Shown here in pieces: positions 1-9,381 of a stretch of 64,000 nt of DNA (positions are counted from its first letter, which is position 1; each line of letters begins with the position of its first letter). The translations under genes were made by a program, and so were the position numbers. The DNA comes from Palsa-892 sp035556215. Lineage in GTDB: Bacteria; Pseudomonadota; Alphaproteobacteria; Rhizobiales; Xanthobacteraceae. The stretch spans positions 183,345 through 247,344 of the forward strand of contig DATMFI010000027.1 in NCBI GenBank assembly GCA_035556215.1, in the 5' to 3' direction. Below the pieces are notes generated by a model. That model ran no database searches. It was not told the DNA's origin and saw only the letters and a list, made by a program, of their open reading frames with translations.

Positions 1-12
1 TATACCTGAATG

Positions 13-810
13 CTAGAGCTCGATCTGCATACCGTCGTAAGCCGGCTCGATCCCGGCCGGCAGTGAAACGCGCAGTTTTTCGAAATCGATATCCGAATGC
101 AGATTGGTTAATACGCCGCGCTTCGGTTTCAGCCGTGAGATCCATTCGAGCGCTTCCTCGACGGAGAAATGGCTCGGATGCCGCCGGTAGCGCAGCGCGT
201 CGAGCAGCCAGACATCCAGGTTCTGCAGCGCTTGCAGGCTTTCGGCCGGGAAACCGTTGACGTCCGGCGAATAGACGAGGTTGCCGAAGCGGAAGCCGAG
301 CGCCGTCACGTTGCGGCCGTGCTGATGAAGGATCGGCAGCGCTTCGACAGGGCCGCCCTCGCCCGTGATCGTAACCGGCTGGCCGACGCTGATACGGTGC
401 TCGTTGACGATTGGCGGGTATTCGCTGCCTTCCGGCGTGTGAAAGCAGTAGCCGAAGCGCGCATTCATGATCCGCGATGTCTGCTCGTCGAGATAGACGT
501 CGATGCGCTTGCCTTGCGCGATCACCAGCGGCCGCACATCGTCGATGCCATGCGTATGATCCGCGTGGTCGTGCGTGTAGAGCACGCCGTCGAGTTTGGT
601 GATATTGGCACCGAGGAGCTGCTCGCGCAGATCGGGGCCGGTATCGACGAGGACCGCCGTTTTGCCAGACGCCGATATGCGTTCGACCAGCAGCGAACAA
701 CGGCGGCGGCGATTCTTCGGATTCTTCGGATCGCAATCGCCCCACCCCTGCCCGACGCGCGGCACGCCGCCGGACGATCCGCAGCCAAGGATGGTGAAAC
801 GCATCGTCAT
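13..810 (-). CDS. MBL-fold metallo-hydrolase (PhnP-like)
   Basis: A 265-residue metallo-beta-lactamase-fold hydrolase. The metal-binding motif THDHADH is at residues 79-85, and the N-terminus GCGSSGGVPRVG is typical of the PhnP/phosphodiesterase-like branch. A second metal-ligand Asp lies in the SPDVNG segment. It is the last gene of the rlpA-tatD operon. The ATG at 810 overlaps the tatD stop as ATGA, which fixes the start; a longer open frame upstream only runs through tatD. The substrate is not known from sequence; a cyclic phosphodiester or nucleic-acid-derived phosphodiester is the family inference. Confidence 0.9.
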   Translation of the reverse strand: MTMRFTILGCGSSGGVPRVGQGWGDCDPKNPKNRRRRCSLLVERISASGKTAVLVDTGPDLREQLLGANITKLDGVLYTHDHADHTHGIDDVRPLVIAQGKRIDVYLDEQTSRIMNARFGYCFHTPEGSEYPPIVNEHRISVGQPVTITGEGGPVEALPILHQHGRNVTALGFRFGNLVYSPDVNGFPAESLQALQNLDVWLLDALRYRRHPSHFSVEEALEWISRLKPKRGVLTNLHSDIDFEKLRVSLPAGIEPAYDGMQIEL

Positions 811-1586
811 TCGGCCGCTTTCGGTACCTTGCTGAACAGGGTGTGAAAATTCGCGGTCGTGATGGCATGCACCCGATCGGGCGCAACGCCGCGAACGCCG
901 GCAAGCACGCTGGCGGTTTCGACGACGTAAGCCGGTTCGTTCTTCTTGCCGCGGCGCGACAGCGGCGCAAGATACGGCGCGTCGGTTTCGACGAGAATGC
1001 GGTCTTCGGGCAGCCTGGCCGCAATCTGGCGGAGGTTTTCGCTGGTCTTGAAAGTGAGGATGCCGGAGAACGATACGTAACCGCCGAGCGCGACACCGCG
1101 CCTCGCGAGTTCCTCGCCGCCCGTAAAGCAATGCAGCACGAAGGGGAATTTCCCCTTGGCGCTTTCTTCCTCAAGAATATTCGCAGTGTCTTCGTCAGCC
1201 TCGCGCGTATGGATGACGAGCGGCAATTGCGTCTCGCGAGCGGCTGCGATGTGGCGGCGGAAGCCGCGCTCCTGCGCGTCGCGCGGGCTGTTGTCGTAGT
1301 GATAATCGAGGCCTGCTTCGCCGATGGCAACGACCTTGGGGTGTTTCGTTGCCGCTACGAGATCGGCCACCGTGACGCCCTCTTCCTTGTCGGCGTGGTG
1401 CGGATGGGTGCCGACCGAGCAGAACACATCGTCAAAACGCTCGGCGATTGCGCGGATGCCGGGGAATTTTCCGACCAGCGTCGAAATCGTCACCATACGC
1501 GAAAGGCCCGCGGCGCGGGCGCGGCCCACGACCGCATCGAGTTCGTTCTCAAAATAGTCGAGGTGGCAATGGCTATCGACGAGCAT
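807..1586 (-). CDS. tatD: TatD family metal-dependent DNase
   Basis: A 259-residue TIM-barrel hydrolase of the TatD family, cytoplasmic metal-dependent 3'-5' DNases. Seen directly: the N-terminal metal motif DSHCHLD (residues 4-10), GEAGLDYHY with the bridging Glu, HTREADED, HCFTGG and the C-terminal ETDAPYLAP. Length is normal for the family. The ATG at 1586 overlaps the metG stop by ATGA, and its own stop overlaps the next start, so it is translationally coupled on both sides. The metG-tatD-MBL order is common in Hyphomicrobiales. Confidence 0.95.
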   Translation of the reverse strand: MLVDSHCHLDYFENELDAVVGRARAAGLSRMVTISTLVGKFPGIRAIAERFDDVFCSVGTHPHHADKEEGVTVADLVAATKHPKVVAIGEAGLDYHYDNSPRDAQERGFRRHIAAARETQLPLVIHTREADEDTANILEEESAKGKFPFVLHCFTGGEELARRGVALGGYVSFSGILTFKTSENLRQIAARLPEDRILVETDAPYLAPLSRRGKKNEPAYVVETASVLAGVRGVAPDRVHAITTANFHTLFSKVPKAAE

Positions 1587-3145
1587 CAGCCGGCTTTCTC
1601 CTCCGGCTCGACGAAGCGCGGGAAGACGCCGCTCGGCGCGGGCAACTCGGTGCCCGCCTTGAGACGGCCCGCCTCGCCCAATGATTTGAAGTCGCGCGCA
1701 TCCGCCGGCACGGCGAGCAGGTCGAGCAGCTTTGCCGCGCCCGCCGGAATGAACGGCTGGGCGAGGATCGCGACCTGACGGACGACTTCCTCGGTCGTCC
1801 AAAGCACGGTTGCGAAGCGCGCGGGATCTTTCTTGCGCAATTCCCAGGGCGCTTCGCCGGCGAAATAACGGTTGGCTTCGGCGACGACCGACCAGATCGC
1901 GTTCAGCGCAAGATGAAGCTGCTGGGTGTTCATCGCTTCGCGCGCTTTCGCATACATGCCGTCGGCGGCGGCAAGGATCGCCTTGTCGGCATCGGCAAGC
2001 TTCTCGGGGCCCGGCAGCTTGCCGCCGAGGTTCTTGGCGATCATCGAGAGCGAACGCTGCGCGAGATTGCCAAGGTCATTGGCAAGATCGGCATTGGTGC
2101 GGTTGACGATCGCCTCGTGGCTGTAATTGCCATCGTGGCCGAACGGCACTTCGCGCAGGAAAAAATAGCGCAGCGGATCGACGCCATAGGCATCGGCGAG
2201 CGCAAACGGATCGACGACGTTGCCGACCGATTTCGACATCTTCTCGCCGCGGTTGAACAGAAAGCCGTGGCCATGCACACGCTTCGGCGGTTCGATTCCG
2301 GCCGACATCAGGAATGCCGGCCAGTAAACGGCGTGAAAGCGCACGATGTCCTTGCCGATGACGTGCAGATCGGCGGGCCAGAATTTCCTGAACGCCTCGC
2401 CATTCACATCCGGGTAGCCGGCGCCGGTGATGTAGTTGGTGAGCGCATCGACCCAGACATACATCACGTGCTTCGGCGCGCCCGGCACCGGCACGCCCCA
2501 GGTCAGCGACGTGCGCGATACCGACAAATCCTGCAGGCCGCCCTTGACGAAACTCACGACCTCGTTGCGGCGCGTCTCCGGCAGGATGAAATCGGGATGC
2601 TTCTCGTAGAAAGCAAGCAACTTGTCCTGATAGGCCGAGAGCTTAAAGAAGTAGGTTTCTTCTTTTGTCCATTCGACCGGCGTGCCCTGCGGGCCGCGGC
2701 GGATTTTATCTTCCCCGACGGCCGTTTCGGATTCGGCATAGAACGCTTCGTCGCGGACCGAATACCAGCCCTCGTAGTTGCCGAGATAAATGTCACCGGC
2801 GTCGGCCATCTTCTGCCAGATCGCCTGCGAGGATTTGTAATGCGCTTCCTCGGTCGTGCGGATGAAGCGATCGTAGGAGACGTTCAGCTTGTCGCACATC
2901 GCCTTGAACAGCGGCGTGTTGCGGTTCGACAAGTCGCGCGGCGCGATGCCTTCCTTGGCGGCGGTCTGCACCATCTTGAGGCCGTGCTCGTCAACGCCGG
3001 TCTGGAAGAAAACATCGTAGCCGTCGAGGCGCTGAAAGCGCGCGATCGCGTCGGTCGCAATCGCTTCGTAGGCGTGGCCGATATGCGGCGCGCCGTTCGG
3101 ATAAGAAATCGCAGTCGTGACGTAGTAACGCGGTTTGTCCGCCAT
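1586..3145 (-). CDS. metG: methionine--tRNA ligase
   Basis: Methionyl-tRNA synthetase, 519 residues, charging tRNA-Met in the cytoplasm. The class I signature HIGH is at residues 21-24 and KMSKS lies in GEKMSKSVGN near residue 308. The connective region has no CxxC zinc knuckles and there is no C-terminal tRNA-binding EMAP domain, so this is the short form common in alphaproteobacteria. It sits 24 bp downstream of holB and overlaps tatD by ATGA. A 528-aa frame opposite metG and holB is a shadow. Confidence 0.98.
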   Translation of the reverse strand: MADKPRYYVTTAISYPNGAPHIGHAYEAIATDAIARFQRLDGYDVFFQTGVDEHGLKMVQTAAKEGIAPRDLSNRNTPLFKAMCDKLNVSYDRFIRTTEEAHYKSSQAIWQKMADAGDIYLGNYEGWYSVRDEAFYAESETAVGEDKIRRGPQGTPVEWTKEETYFFKLSAYQDKLLAFYEKHPDFILPETRRNEVVSFVKGGLQDLSVSRTSLTWGVPVPGAPKHVMYVWVDALTNYITGAGYPDVNGEAFRKFWPADLHVIGKDIVRFHAVYWPAFLMSAGIEPPKRVHGHGFLFNRGEKMSKSVGNVVDPFALADAYGVDPLRYFFLREVPFGHDGNYSHEAIVNRTNADLANDLGNLAQRSLSMIAKNLGGKLPGPEKLADADKAILAAADGMYAKAREAMNTQQLHLALNAIWSVVAEANRYFAGEAPWELRKKDPARFATVLWTTEEVVRQVAILAQPFIPAGAAKLLDLLAVPADARDFKSLGEAGRLKAGTELPAPSGVFPRFVEPEEKAG

Positions 3146-3169
3146 AATAAACCTTCGGGCGCGCGCTTC

Positions 3170-4207
3170 TTAAGAGGGCTGGGTCGCCTCGGAGAGCATG
3201 GCAAAAACCTTAAACACGAACGGCTTGCGATCCAAACCGAAAGCGTCGGTTTCGATGCCGGCGCGGCGGACGTTTTCCCATGTCTCGGCAAAGCGTGCAA
3301 GGCGCGCGGGCGAAGCGCCGGGCATTGTCGCGGCTGCGGCCAACCAATCCTCAACGGTTTCGGTAAAAACATAAAAGCCGTCGCGGTCGCGCAGCGAATC
3401 GCCAAGCCGGTGCAGGCTCTCGCCATCGGGGCTCGGCAGCGCCGCGAGCAGCTTTTCGGTCATGCCGCGTACTTCCAATCCCTCGCCCATGAGCAGTGAG
3501 AGCGCATGGCGCACGCTGCCGCCGCCGGCCTCCGCCGCTTCGGCGATCTTATCGAGCGGAATATCGCCGGTTTCCTGCGCGATTCCTTTCACCGCGCGCG
3601 TGACTTCTTCCGTTGAAAGCGGACGCAGCGTGAGCTTTCGGCAGCGCGAGCGGATCGTTGCAAGCAGCCGCCCCGGCGAATGCGAGACCAGCAAGAAGAG
3701 CGAGCGCGCCGGCGGCTCCTCGAGAATTTTGAGGAGCGCGTTGGCGCCCGACTTGTTGAGGTCGTCGAGCGCATCGACGATGCAGACGCGATAACCGCCG
3801 CCCGCCGCCGTCGAGCCGAAGAATTTGACGAGCTTGCGCACTTCCCCGACCGGAATTTCGGCGGGAGCCTTCTTGTCCTCATCCGGCGCGACCCGGCGCA
3901 ACAACAGAAAATCGGGATGCGAAAGCGCCGCGATCTGATGCACCGCCGGATCGTCCGGCGAAACATCGAGATTTTTCGCCGGGAGCGGCGGATTGGACAA
4001 CACAAAACGCGCAATCCGGTAGGCGAGCGTCGCTTTGCCGATGCCTTCAGGCCCGCCGATCAGCCAGGCGTGCGGGAAGCGCCCCGAATTCCATGCGTGC
4101 AGAATTTCGCCTTGCGCGGCTTCGTGCCCGGAAAGCGCGAGCGTCGTGCGCGGGTGCGGCGCTCCCGCAAGGCGATCGCCCTCCTCGCGCTCGGCTTCGG
4201 TTTTCAC
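3170..4207 (-). CDS. holB: DNA polymerase III subunit delta'
   Basis: Clamp-loader delta' subunit, 345 residues, of the DNA polymerase III holoenzyme. Seen: an intact P-loop GGPEGIGKAT at residues 51-60, the sensor segment NALLKILEEPP, and the SRC motif in IRSRCRKL. E. coli delta' has lost a functional P-loop, but alphaproteobacterial copies often keep it, as here. The start ATG overlaps the tmk stop by 4 bases, the usual tmk-holB coupling. Highly charged N-terminal 25 residues precede the AAA+ domain. Confidence 0.95.
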   Translation of the reverse strand: MKTEAEREEGDRLAGAPHPRTTLALSGHEAAQGEILHAWNSGRFPHAWLIGGPEGIGKATLAYRIARFVLSNPPLPAKNLDVSPDDPAVHQIAALSHPDFLLLRRVAPDEDKKAPAEIPVGEVRKLVKFFGSTAAGGGYRVCIVDALDDLNKSGANALLKILEEPPARSLFLLVSHSPGRLLATIRSRCRKLTLRPLSTEEVTRAVKGIAQETGDIPLDKIAEAAEAGGGSVRHALSLLMGEGLEVRGMTEKLLAALPSPDGESLHRLGDSLRDRDGFYVFTETVEDWLAAAATMPGASPARLARFAETWENVRRAGIETDAFGLDRKPFVFKVFAMLSEATQPS

Positions 4208-4893
4208 ACCGCTTCCCTTGCTTTGCTCGTATCGCGCGACGAACGCAACAACCGCTCGGACACAGCCATCCAGATGCGAACGGCGACAACGTCCGGATTG
4301 GCGTCGGCGTCGATCACCACGCAGCGCTCCGGCTCGCGTTCGGCGACGTCGAGATAGGCGGCGCGAAGCTGTTTATGAAACTCGAAGTTTTCGTTCTCGA
4401 AGCGGTCGGTATCGGCGCCGCGCTTGCTGACCCGCGTCAGGCCGATATTCGGATCGAGATCGAGCATGATCGTGAGGTCGGGCATGTCCTCGCCGACGAC
4501 GAGCCGCTCCAGCGAGCGGATCAAGCGCGGATCGACATTACCGAGCGCACCCTGATAGACGCGCGTGGAATCGATGAAGCGGTCGCAGATGACCCACGCC
4601 CCGCGCGCAAGCGCCGGGCGAATGATCGCGTCCATGTGATCGTCGCGCGCGGCGGCAAACAGCATCGCCTCGGCCTCGGTGCCGAGCGGCTTTGCAATGC
4701 CCGCAAGCAAAAGATGACGGATCGCCTCCGCGCCGGGCGAGCCGCCCGGCTCACGCGTTTCGACGACCTCAAGACCGTGCAAGCGCAAGCGCTCGGCCAG
4801 GCGGCGAACCTGCGTCGATTTTCCCGAGCCTTCACCGCCCTCGAAGGTGATGAAGCGCCCGCTTCTGCTCGTATCGCTTTCGCTGGAGCTCAT
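4204..4893 (-). CDS. tmk: dTMP kinase
   Basis: Thymidylate kinase, 229 residues, phosphorylating dTMP to dTDP in dTTP synthesis. The P-loop GGEGSGKST is at residues 19-27, the DR(Y/F) substrate motif appears as CDRFIDSTR, and TREPGG follows strand 2. A Ser-rich N-terminal tail of about 12 residues is extra. It lies 5 bp behind dacA and overlaps holB by ATGA. Confidence 0.97.
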   Translation of the reverse strand: MSSSESDTSRSGRFITFEGGEGSGKSTQVRRLAERLRLHGLEVVETREPGGSPGAEAIRHLLLAGIAKPLGTEAEAMLFAAARDDHMDAIIRPALARGAWVICDRFIDSTRVYQGALGNVDPRLIRSLERLVVGEDMPDLTIMLDLDPNIGLTRVSKRGADTDRFENENFEFHKQLRAAYLDVAEREPERCVVIDADANPDVVAVRIWMAVSERLLRSSRDTSKAREAV

Positions 4894-4898
4894 TGCGA

Positions 4899-6134
4899 TC
4901 AGCTCCGTTTCAGCTTCGACAGCGCAAGGCGCACGAGATCGACGGCCAGCTCATAAGCGCCGTCGGCGGCGCGCCGAACGACACCGCCCTCGCCGACATT
5001 GGCGGCCGCAAAAAGCGGCGCATCGAGCACGAGGCGTTTTTCGCGCCAGACCTTGAGGCGCGCAACCTGCGTTCCTTCCGCGATCGGCGCGCGCAGCGGC
5101 CCGTTATAGACAACGCGGATCAGAAGCCGGCTGTTCGCGCCGTGCGGCGTGAAGATGCGCAGCGCCTTCTCGGCCTTGAGCGGCACATAGCGTGCGTCGC
5201 CGCCGAATACTTTGGCTTCCGCGACGACCTGGTCGGCTTTGACCAGCGGCTTCGGATCGAAGCTGCGGAACCCCCATTCCAACAGCCGCTTGGCATCGTC
5301 GGCGCGTTCTTTCAGCGACGGCGCGCCATTCACGACGACAATCAGCCGGATGCCGTTTTGCATCGCCGTGCCGACAAGACCGTAACCCGACTCCTTGGTG
5401 TAGCCGGTCTTCATGCCGTCGGCGCCGATGTCGAGATCGAGCAGCGGGTTGCGGTTCTTCTGGGTGATCTTGTTCCAGGTGAAATCGCGCTGACTGTAGT
5501 ATTTGAAGAAATCCGGATAGGCGCGAATGATGTGCGCGGAAAGCAGCGCGAGGTCACGCACCGAGATTTTGTGATCGGGCGCATCGAGGCCGGTCGGGTT
5601 TTTGAAATTCGCAGTCGCGAGGCCAAGCTCATGCGCGCGGCGCGTCATGTGCGCGGCGAACTCGCTCTCGTTGCCGTCGAGGCCTTCGGCAAAAGCGATC
5701 GCGGCATCGTTGCCGGAATCGACGATCACGCCCTGAATCAGATCTTCCACCTTCACGCGGCTGTTGACGGAGGCAAACATCGTCGAGCCGCCCGAGGGCG
5801 CGCCGCCGGTTCGCCAGGCGTGAGGCGTGATGAGCAACTCCTGATCGAGCTTGAGCTTGCCCTCTTTCAACGCCTGGAAGACGAGCTCCATCGTCATCAG
5901 CTTGGTCAGGCTCGCGGGCGGCACGGCCTCGTCGGCGGCTCGCTCAAAAAGATAGCTGCCGTTCTCGTAATCCATCAGCACGGCATGACGCGCCGAAATC
6001 GCGGGGGGTGTCGCGCCCGTCACCTGCTGGGTCTGCGCGTGAGCGCGCCACGGCGCGAGCGCCGCAAAAGCCAGCAAAGCCAGTCCCAGAAACCGGAGGC
6101 TCGCCGGATGCATGTTCCGGCCCGAATACGGCAC
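4899..6134 (-). CDS. dacA: D-alanyl-D-alanine carboxypeptidase
   Basis: Low-molecular-weight penicillin-binding protein of the S11 family, 411 residues, trimming D-Ala from peptidoglycan stem peptides in the periplasm. A signal peptide ends at about AHA (residues 31-33). Active-site motifs are SLTK (Ser75, Lys78), SGN (140-142) and KTG (242-244). A C-terminal beta domain follows, ending in a basic amphipathic stretch (LVRLALSKLKRS) suited to membrane anchoring. The start is GTG, supported by an AGGGAGAG ribosome site 6 bases upstream. It follows rlpA, another wall enzyme, in the same operon. Confidence 0.95.
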   Translation of the reverse strand: MPYSGRNMHPASLRFLGLALLAFAALAPWRAHAQTQQVTGATPPAISARHAVLMDYENGSYLFERAADEAVPPASLTKLMTMELVFQALKEGKLKLDQELLITPHAWRTGGAPSGGSTMFASVNSRVKVEDLIQGVIVDSGNDAAIAFAEGLDGNESEFAAHMTRRAHELGLATANFKNPTGLDAPDHKISVRDLALLSAHIIRAYPDFFKYYSQRDFTWNKITQKNRNPLLDLDIGADGMKTGYTKESGYGLVGTAMQNGIRLIVVVNGAPSLKERADDAKRLLEWGFRSFDPKPLVKADQVVAEAKVFGGDARYVPLKAEKALRIFTPHGANSRLLIRVVYNGPLRAPIAEGTQVARLKVWREKRLVLDAPLFAAANVGEGGVVRRAADGAYELAVDLVRLALSKLKRS

Positions 6135-6189
6135 GATCGGCTCTCCCTGCCTTAGGCTCAGCGCCCCCGGCCGGTTGTTTACAGGTGCA

Positions 6190-6213
6190 TTCCAGCCCGA
6201 TCAACGGCTGGAA
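6190..6213. other. 8-bp hairpin between rlpA and dacA
   Basis: An inverted repeat TTCCAGCC / GGCTGGAA with an 8-base loop lies in the 102 bp between the rlpA stop and the dacA start. There is no T-run on either side, so it does not look like an intrinsic terminator. It could be an mRNA processing or stability element within the operon. The role is unknown. Confidence 0.35.
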
Positions 6214-6236
6214 CCGCGCTGTTAATAGAGAATGCC

Positions 6237-7112
6237 TTAGTAGAGGCCGCGGCCGGAGGCAAAGCTCACGGACTGTACGGGCGCATAGGCTGGCGCCCGA
6301 ATGGGCTCCTGCGCGGCCTGATAACGCGCAGTCCGGGCCGGCTCCGCCGCCTGCGCAACCTGCATGGCAGGCGGAGGCGTATAGCGGCCCAGATCATAGG
6401 GCCGCTCGGGCGGAACGGGCGCCGCGGTCGGGCGATAGGCAGCGGAATCGCGGCGGACCTGCGGAACGAAATTCGTGGTCGATGCCACCATCACGCTCGG
6501 CGCGGGCGCGGGCTGGCCTTCGCGCAGGGTCGCGAGCAATTTGCGATCGTCGGAGCCCTCGATCGATGCCGGCCCGACATATTCGACGCGCACGCGCGTA
6601 AGGCCGACCGATTTATAGTGCAACAGCTCGGCGGCCTTTGATGAAAGGTCGATGAGCCGATCCTTGGCATATGGGCCGCGGTCGTTGACGCGAACGATGA
6701 TCGAGCGGCCGTTGCGCAGATTGGTGACGCGCGCATAACTCGGCAGCGGCATCGTCGGATGCGCGGCGGAAATCGCATCCTTGTCGTAGACCTCGCCGTT
6801 GGCGGTGAGCCTGCCGTGGAAATCGGAGCCGTACCACGAGGCCATGCCCTCGGCGCGATAATGCGGATTGTGCTCGGGCGTATAGACGCGGCCGGCGACC
6901 ACATAAGGTTTGCCGACGCGATACTTGCCGCCGCCCTTCGGCACCGGCTGACCTTCCGCGATGACGCGCGGACTCGACGAGACGCCGTATTGCGGATCGA
7001 CATTGCCGGCATATTTGCCGGTGGCGGAGCAGCCGGCGAGCACGGCCGCCGCCGCGGCAATCGCCGCCGTGCGTTGCAGCTTTGCGCTCAAGCTCAAAAT
7101 CTGAAAACTCAC
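6237..7112 (-). CDS. rlpA: septal ring lytic transglycosylase RlpA family lipoprotein
   Basis: RlpA-family protein, about 291 residues. A lipoprotein signal with lipobox LAGC precedes the mature part. The double-psi beta-barrel core is clear: GMASWYGSDFHGRLTANGE, AHPTMPLPSYARVTNL and VRVNDRGPYAKDRLIDLS, including the catalytic-site Asp of NDRGP. No SPOR domain is visible at the C-terminus, which is instead a Pro/Ala-rich tail. I prefer the GTG at 7112, because it leaves a normal-length signal peptide; an ATG at 7172 would add 20 residues ahead of it. It heads the operon with dacA. Confidence 0.88.
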   Translation of the reverse strand: MSFQILSLSAKLQRTAAIAAAAAVLAGCSATGKYAGNVDPQYGVSSSPRVIAEGQPVPKGGGKYRVGKPYVVAGRVYTPEHNPHYRAEGMASWYGSDFHGRLTANGEVYDKDAISAAHPTMPLPSYARVTNLRNGRSIIVRVNDRGPYAKDRLIDLSSKAAELLHYKSVGLTRVRVEYVGPASIEGSDDRKLLATLREGQPAPAPSVMVASTTNFVPQVRRDSAAYRPTAAPVPPERPYDLGRYTPPPAMQVAQAAEPARTARYQAAQEPIRAPAYAPVQSVSFASGRGLY

Positions 7113-7206
7113 CCCGTCACGCCCCGACACGCCGCAACCCGCTTTCAATTTCCATCCGCCGCCGCGCCGCAATGCGGCGGCGACGATCTAGCCTGACACT
7201 TTATCC

Positions 7207-7251
7207 GAGCATGATGCCGAAAACCGCTTCACACTTTTCGGGATCATGCTC
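7207..7251. repeat. dispersed palindromic repeat, copy 1
   Basis: A 45-bp near-perfect palindrome with arms GAGCATGATGCCGAAAA and TTTTCGGGATCATGCTC, which match at 16 of 17 positions around CCGCTTCACAC. Related copies lie at 44519-44566 and, more degenerate, at 36465-36512. It sits in the 317-bp gap between rlpA and the malic enzyme gene. Short intergenic palindromes of this type are known in Hyphomicrobiales. Besides this copy, the gap holds only a small hairpin at 7283-7300. Confidence 0.85.
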
Positions 7252-7429
7252 TCGTTTCGGAGGGAAGCGCCCCTCACCCCTGATCCAATTTTCATTGGAT
7301 ACGACCACAGACTCCTTTCCAGTAAGGCGTAATTACGGCCCATTTTCGAATGTGGTTAACTATGTCCTGCCAGCGCGGGCCTCATCGAGGCCCGGCTATG
7401 CGAAATTCCGGCAATCGGCGGTATTCAGA

Positions 7430-9139
7430 TCAGGGCGTTTTGCGCCGGTAAGGCCGAAACACCGGATTCCAGATCTTGGCCTGAATTCTCCGGCGAATCT
7501 CTTCTTCCGTCATCGGATCGGTCAAACCTTCCTTGCAGGCCTGCGTCGCCACGGCCAGGGCGACATGCGCGGAAATTTTCCGCGCATCCGTGACGGGCGG
7601 CAGCAAGTTGGCTTTGGAATCGAGTTTCGCCGGCGACAGCTCGGAGAGCGCGCGGGCCGCGGCCATCAGCATTGCATCCGAAATCCGCCGCGCGCCGACC
7701 GCGACCACGGCAAGGCCGATGCCGGGAAACACATATGAGTTGTTCGTCTGATCGACGCGCACGAACGAGCCGTTTCGAAGCACCGGCGGAAACGGGCTTC
7801 CCGTTCCGACGACGGCTCTGCCGTCGGTCCAGGCCATCAAATCGGCCGGCGTCGCCTCGGCGCGTGAGGTCGGGTTCGATAGCGGAAAGATCACGGGACG
7901 TGAAACGCCCGCCGCCATCGCGCGGATCACCTCCTCCGTAAACGCGCCGAATTGCCCGGAGACGCCGATCAGCACCGTGGGTGCTGCGTTCTTGATGACG
8001 TCGGAGAGCGATACGGTGTTTGCTTTTTCCAGCGACCAGCCTTGCAGTTCGGTTTTCGACTTCGCGAATGGCTTCTGGAAAGGAAGCAGCCCGGTCATGT
8101 CTTCCATCAGAAGGCCGTCGCGATCGACCAGATAGAATTGGCGCCGCGCTTCCTGTTCGGACAGGCCGTCTTCGATCATGGCCCGTTTCAACAGCGAAGC
8201 GATGCCGCTGCCGGCGCCGCCTGCTCCGAGGATCGCGATACGGTGCTCGCGCAAAGGCGTGCCGGTTACATTGACGGCCGAGAGCAGCGTACCGGCGGCG
8301 ACGACCGCGGTGCCCTGAATATCGTCGTTGAATGTGCAGAGACGATCGCGATAGCGCTCCAGCAGGCGCGTCGCGTTATCGCGCGAGAAATCTTCCCACT
8401 GCAAAAAGACGTGCGGCCAGCGCTCGATCACCGCCGAGACGAACGTTTCGATGAACTCGTCATACCTGGCTCCCCGCACCCGCTCGTGGCGCCAGCCGAT
8501 GTAGAGCGGATCCTGCAAGCGCTCGGCGTTGTCGGTTCCGACATCGAGGAAGATCGGCAGGGTCGTCGCCGGATGAAGGCCCGCGCAGGCCGAATAAAGC
8601 GAGAGCTTGCCGATCGGAATGCCCATGCCGCCGGCGCCCTGATCGCCCAGGCCCAGAATGCGCTCGCCGTCCGTTACGACGATCGCTTCGACATTGGCGA
8701 AGCGCGGATGACTGAGAATGCTCTTGATGCGCGCCTGATGCGGGATGCTGAGGAAAAGACCGCGCGGGCGCCGGAACGCCTGGCTGAAGTGCTGGCAGCC
8801 GAGGCCGACCGTCGGCGTGTAAACGATCGGCAGCAATTCTTCGAGATTACGCACGAGCAGCGCGTAGAACAGGACTTCGCTGTTGTCCTGCAAGCCGCGA
8901 AGAAAAACATAGCGCTCGAAATCGTTGGGAAGCTGCCGCAAGGCCTCGAGCCGGCGCGCAACCTGCTCGTCGAGCGTGGCGACTCTCGGCGGGAGAAGAC
9001 CGTGAAGGTCGAAAAGGTCGCGCTCCTCCTCGGTGAACGCGGTTCCCTTGTTCAGCAGCGGACTGTTGAGCAGATCATAGCCGCTGCGCGTCGTCTCGAC
9101 GTACGGTTTGTTGAGATCAGCCCTTAACTGGCTTGTCAT
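7430..9139 (-). CDS. maeA: NAD-dependent malic enzyme
   Basis: Malic enzyme of the large MaeA/SfcA type, 569 residues, oxidatively decarboxylating malate to pyruvate. Seen: the signature YTPTVGLGCQHF, the metal-binding segment FNDDIQGTA, the nucleotide fold GAGGAGSGIASL and the NPTSRAEATPADL segment. Length matches the NAD-dependent class (about 565) and there is no phosphotransacetylase fusion of the kind seen in many alphaproteobacterial malic enzymes. It is transcribed alone, with 137 bp to the divergent tRNA-Ser. Confidence 0.94.
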   Translation of the reverse strand: MTSQLRADLNKPYVETTRSGYDLLNSPLLNKGTAFTEEERDLFDLHGLLPPRVATLDEQVARRLEALRQLPNDFERYVFLRGLQDNSEVLFYALLVRNLEELLPIVYTPTVGLGCQHFSQAFRRPRGLFLSIPHQARIKSILSHPRFANVEAIVVTDGERILGLGDQGAGGMGIPIGKLSLYSACAGLHPATTLPIFLDVGTDNAERLQDPLYIGWRHERVRGARYDEFIETFVSAVIERWPHVFLQWEDFSRDNATRLLERYRDRLCTFNDDIQGTAVVAAGTLLSAVNVTGTPLREHRIAILGAGGAGSGIASLLKRAMIEDGLSEQEARRQFYLVDRDGLLMEDMTGLLPFQKPFAKSKTELQGWSLEKANTVSLSDVIKNAAPTVLIGVSGQFGAFTEEVIRAMAAGVSRPVIFPLSNPTSRAEATPADLMAWTDGRAVVGTGSPFPPVLRNGSFVRVDQTNNSYVFPGIGLAVVAVGARRISDAMLMAAARALSELSPAKLDSKANLLPPVTDARKISAHVALAVATQACKEGLTDPMTEEEIRRRIQAKIWNPVFRPYRRKTP

Positions 9140-9276
9140 CCGACACCCAAAACTATCCTGAATCGGCGGGCTGGCGGCGCCTCTATAGGCTATCGGAACC
9201 GGATTTTCAAAGGCGCTGTCAATGCTTTATCGGCGCGGGTTGCATTTGGCGGGGCAATCTCGCATTCCTGCGCCAG

Positions 9277-9366
<90 letters not shown>

Positions 9367-9381
9367 AATTTATGCTCAGTT

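Noticed and set aside
1913..3499. 528-aa plus-strand frame opposite metG and holB
   Set aside because: Antisense shadow of two certain genes; composition is Arg/Ala/Val-rich with no recognisable motif, typical of high-GC codon mirror frames.
6190..6213. Hairpin after rlpA as an intrinsic terminator
   Set aside because: There is no T-run on either strand and the operon continues into dacA; kept only as a hairpin of unknown role.
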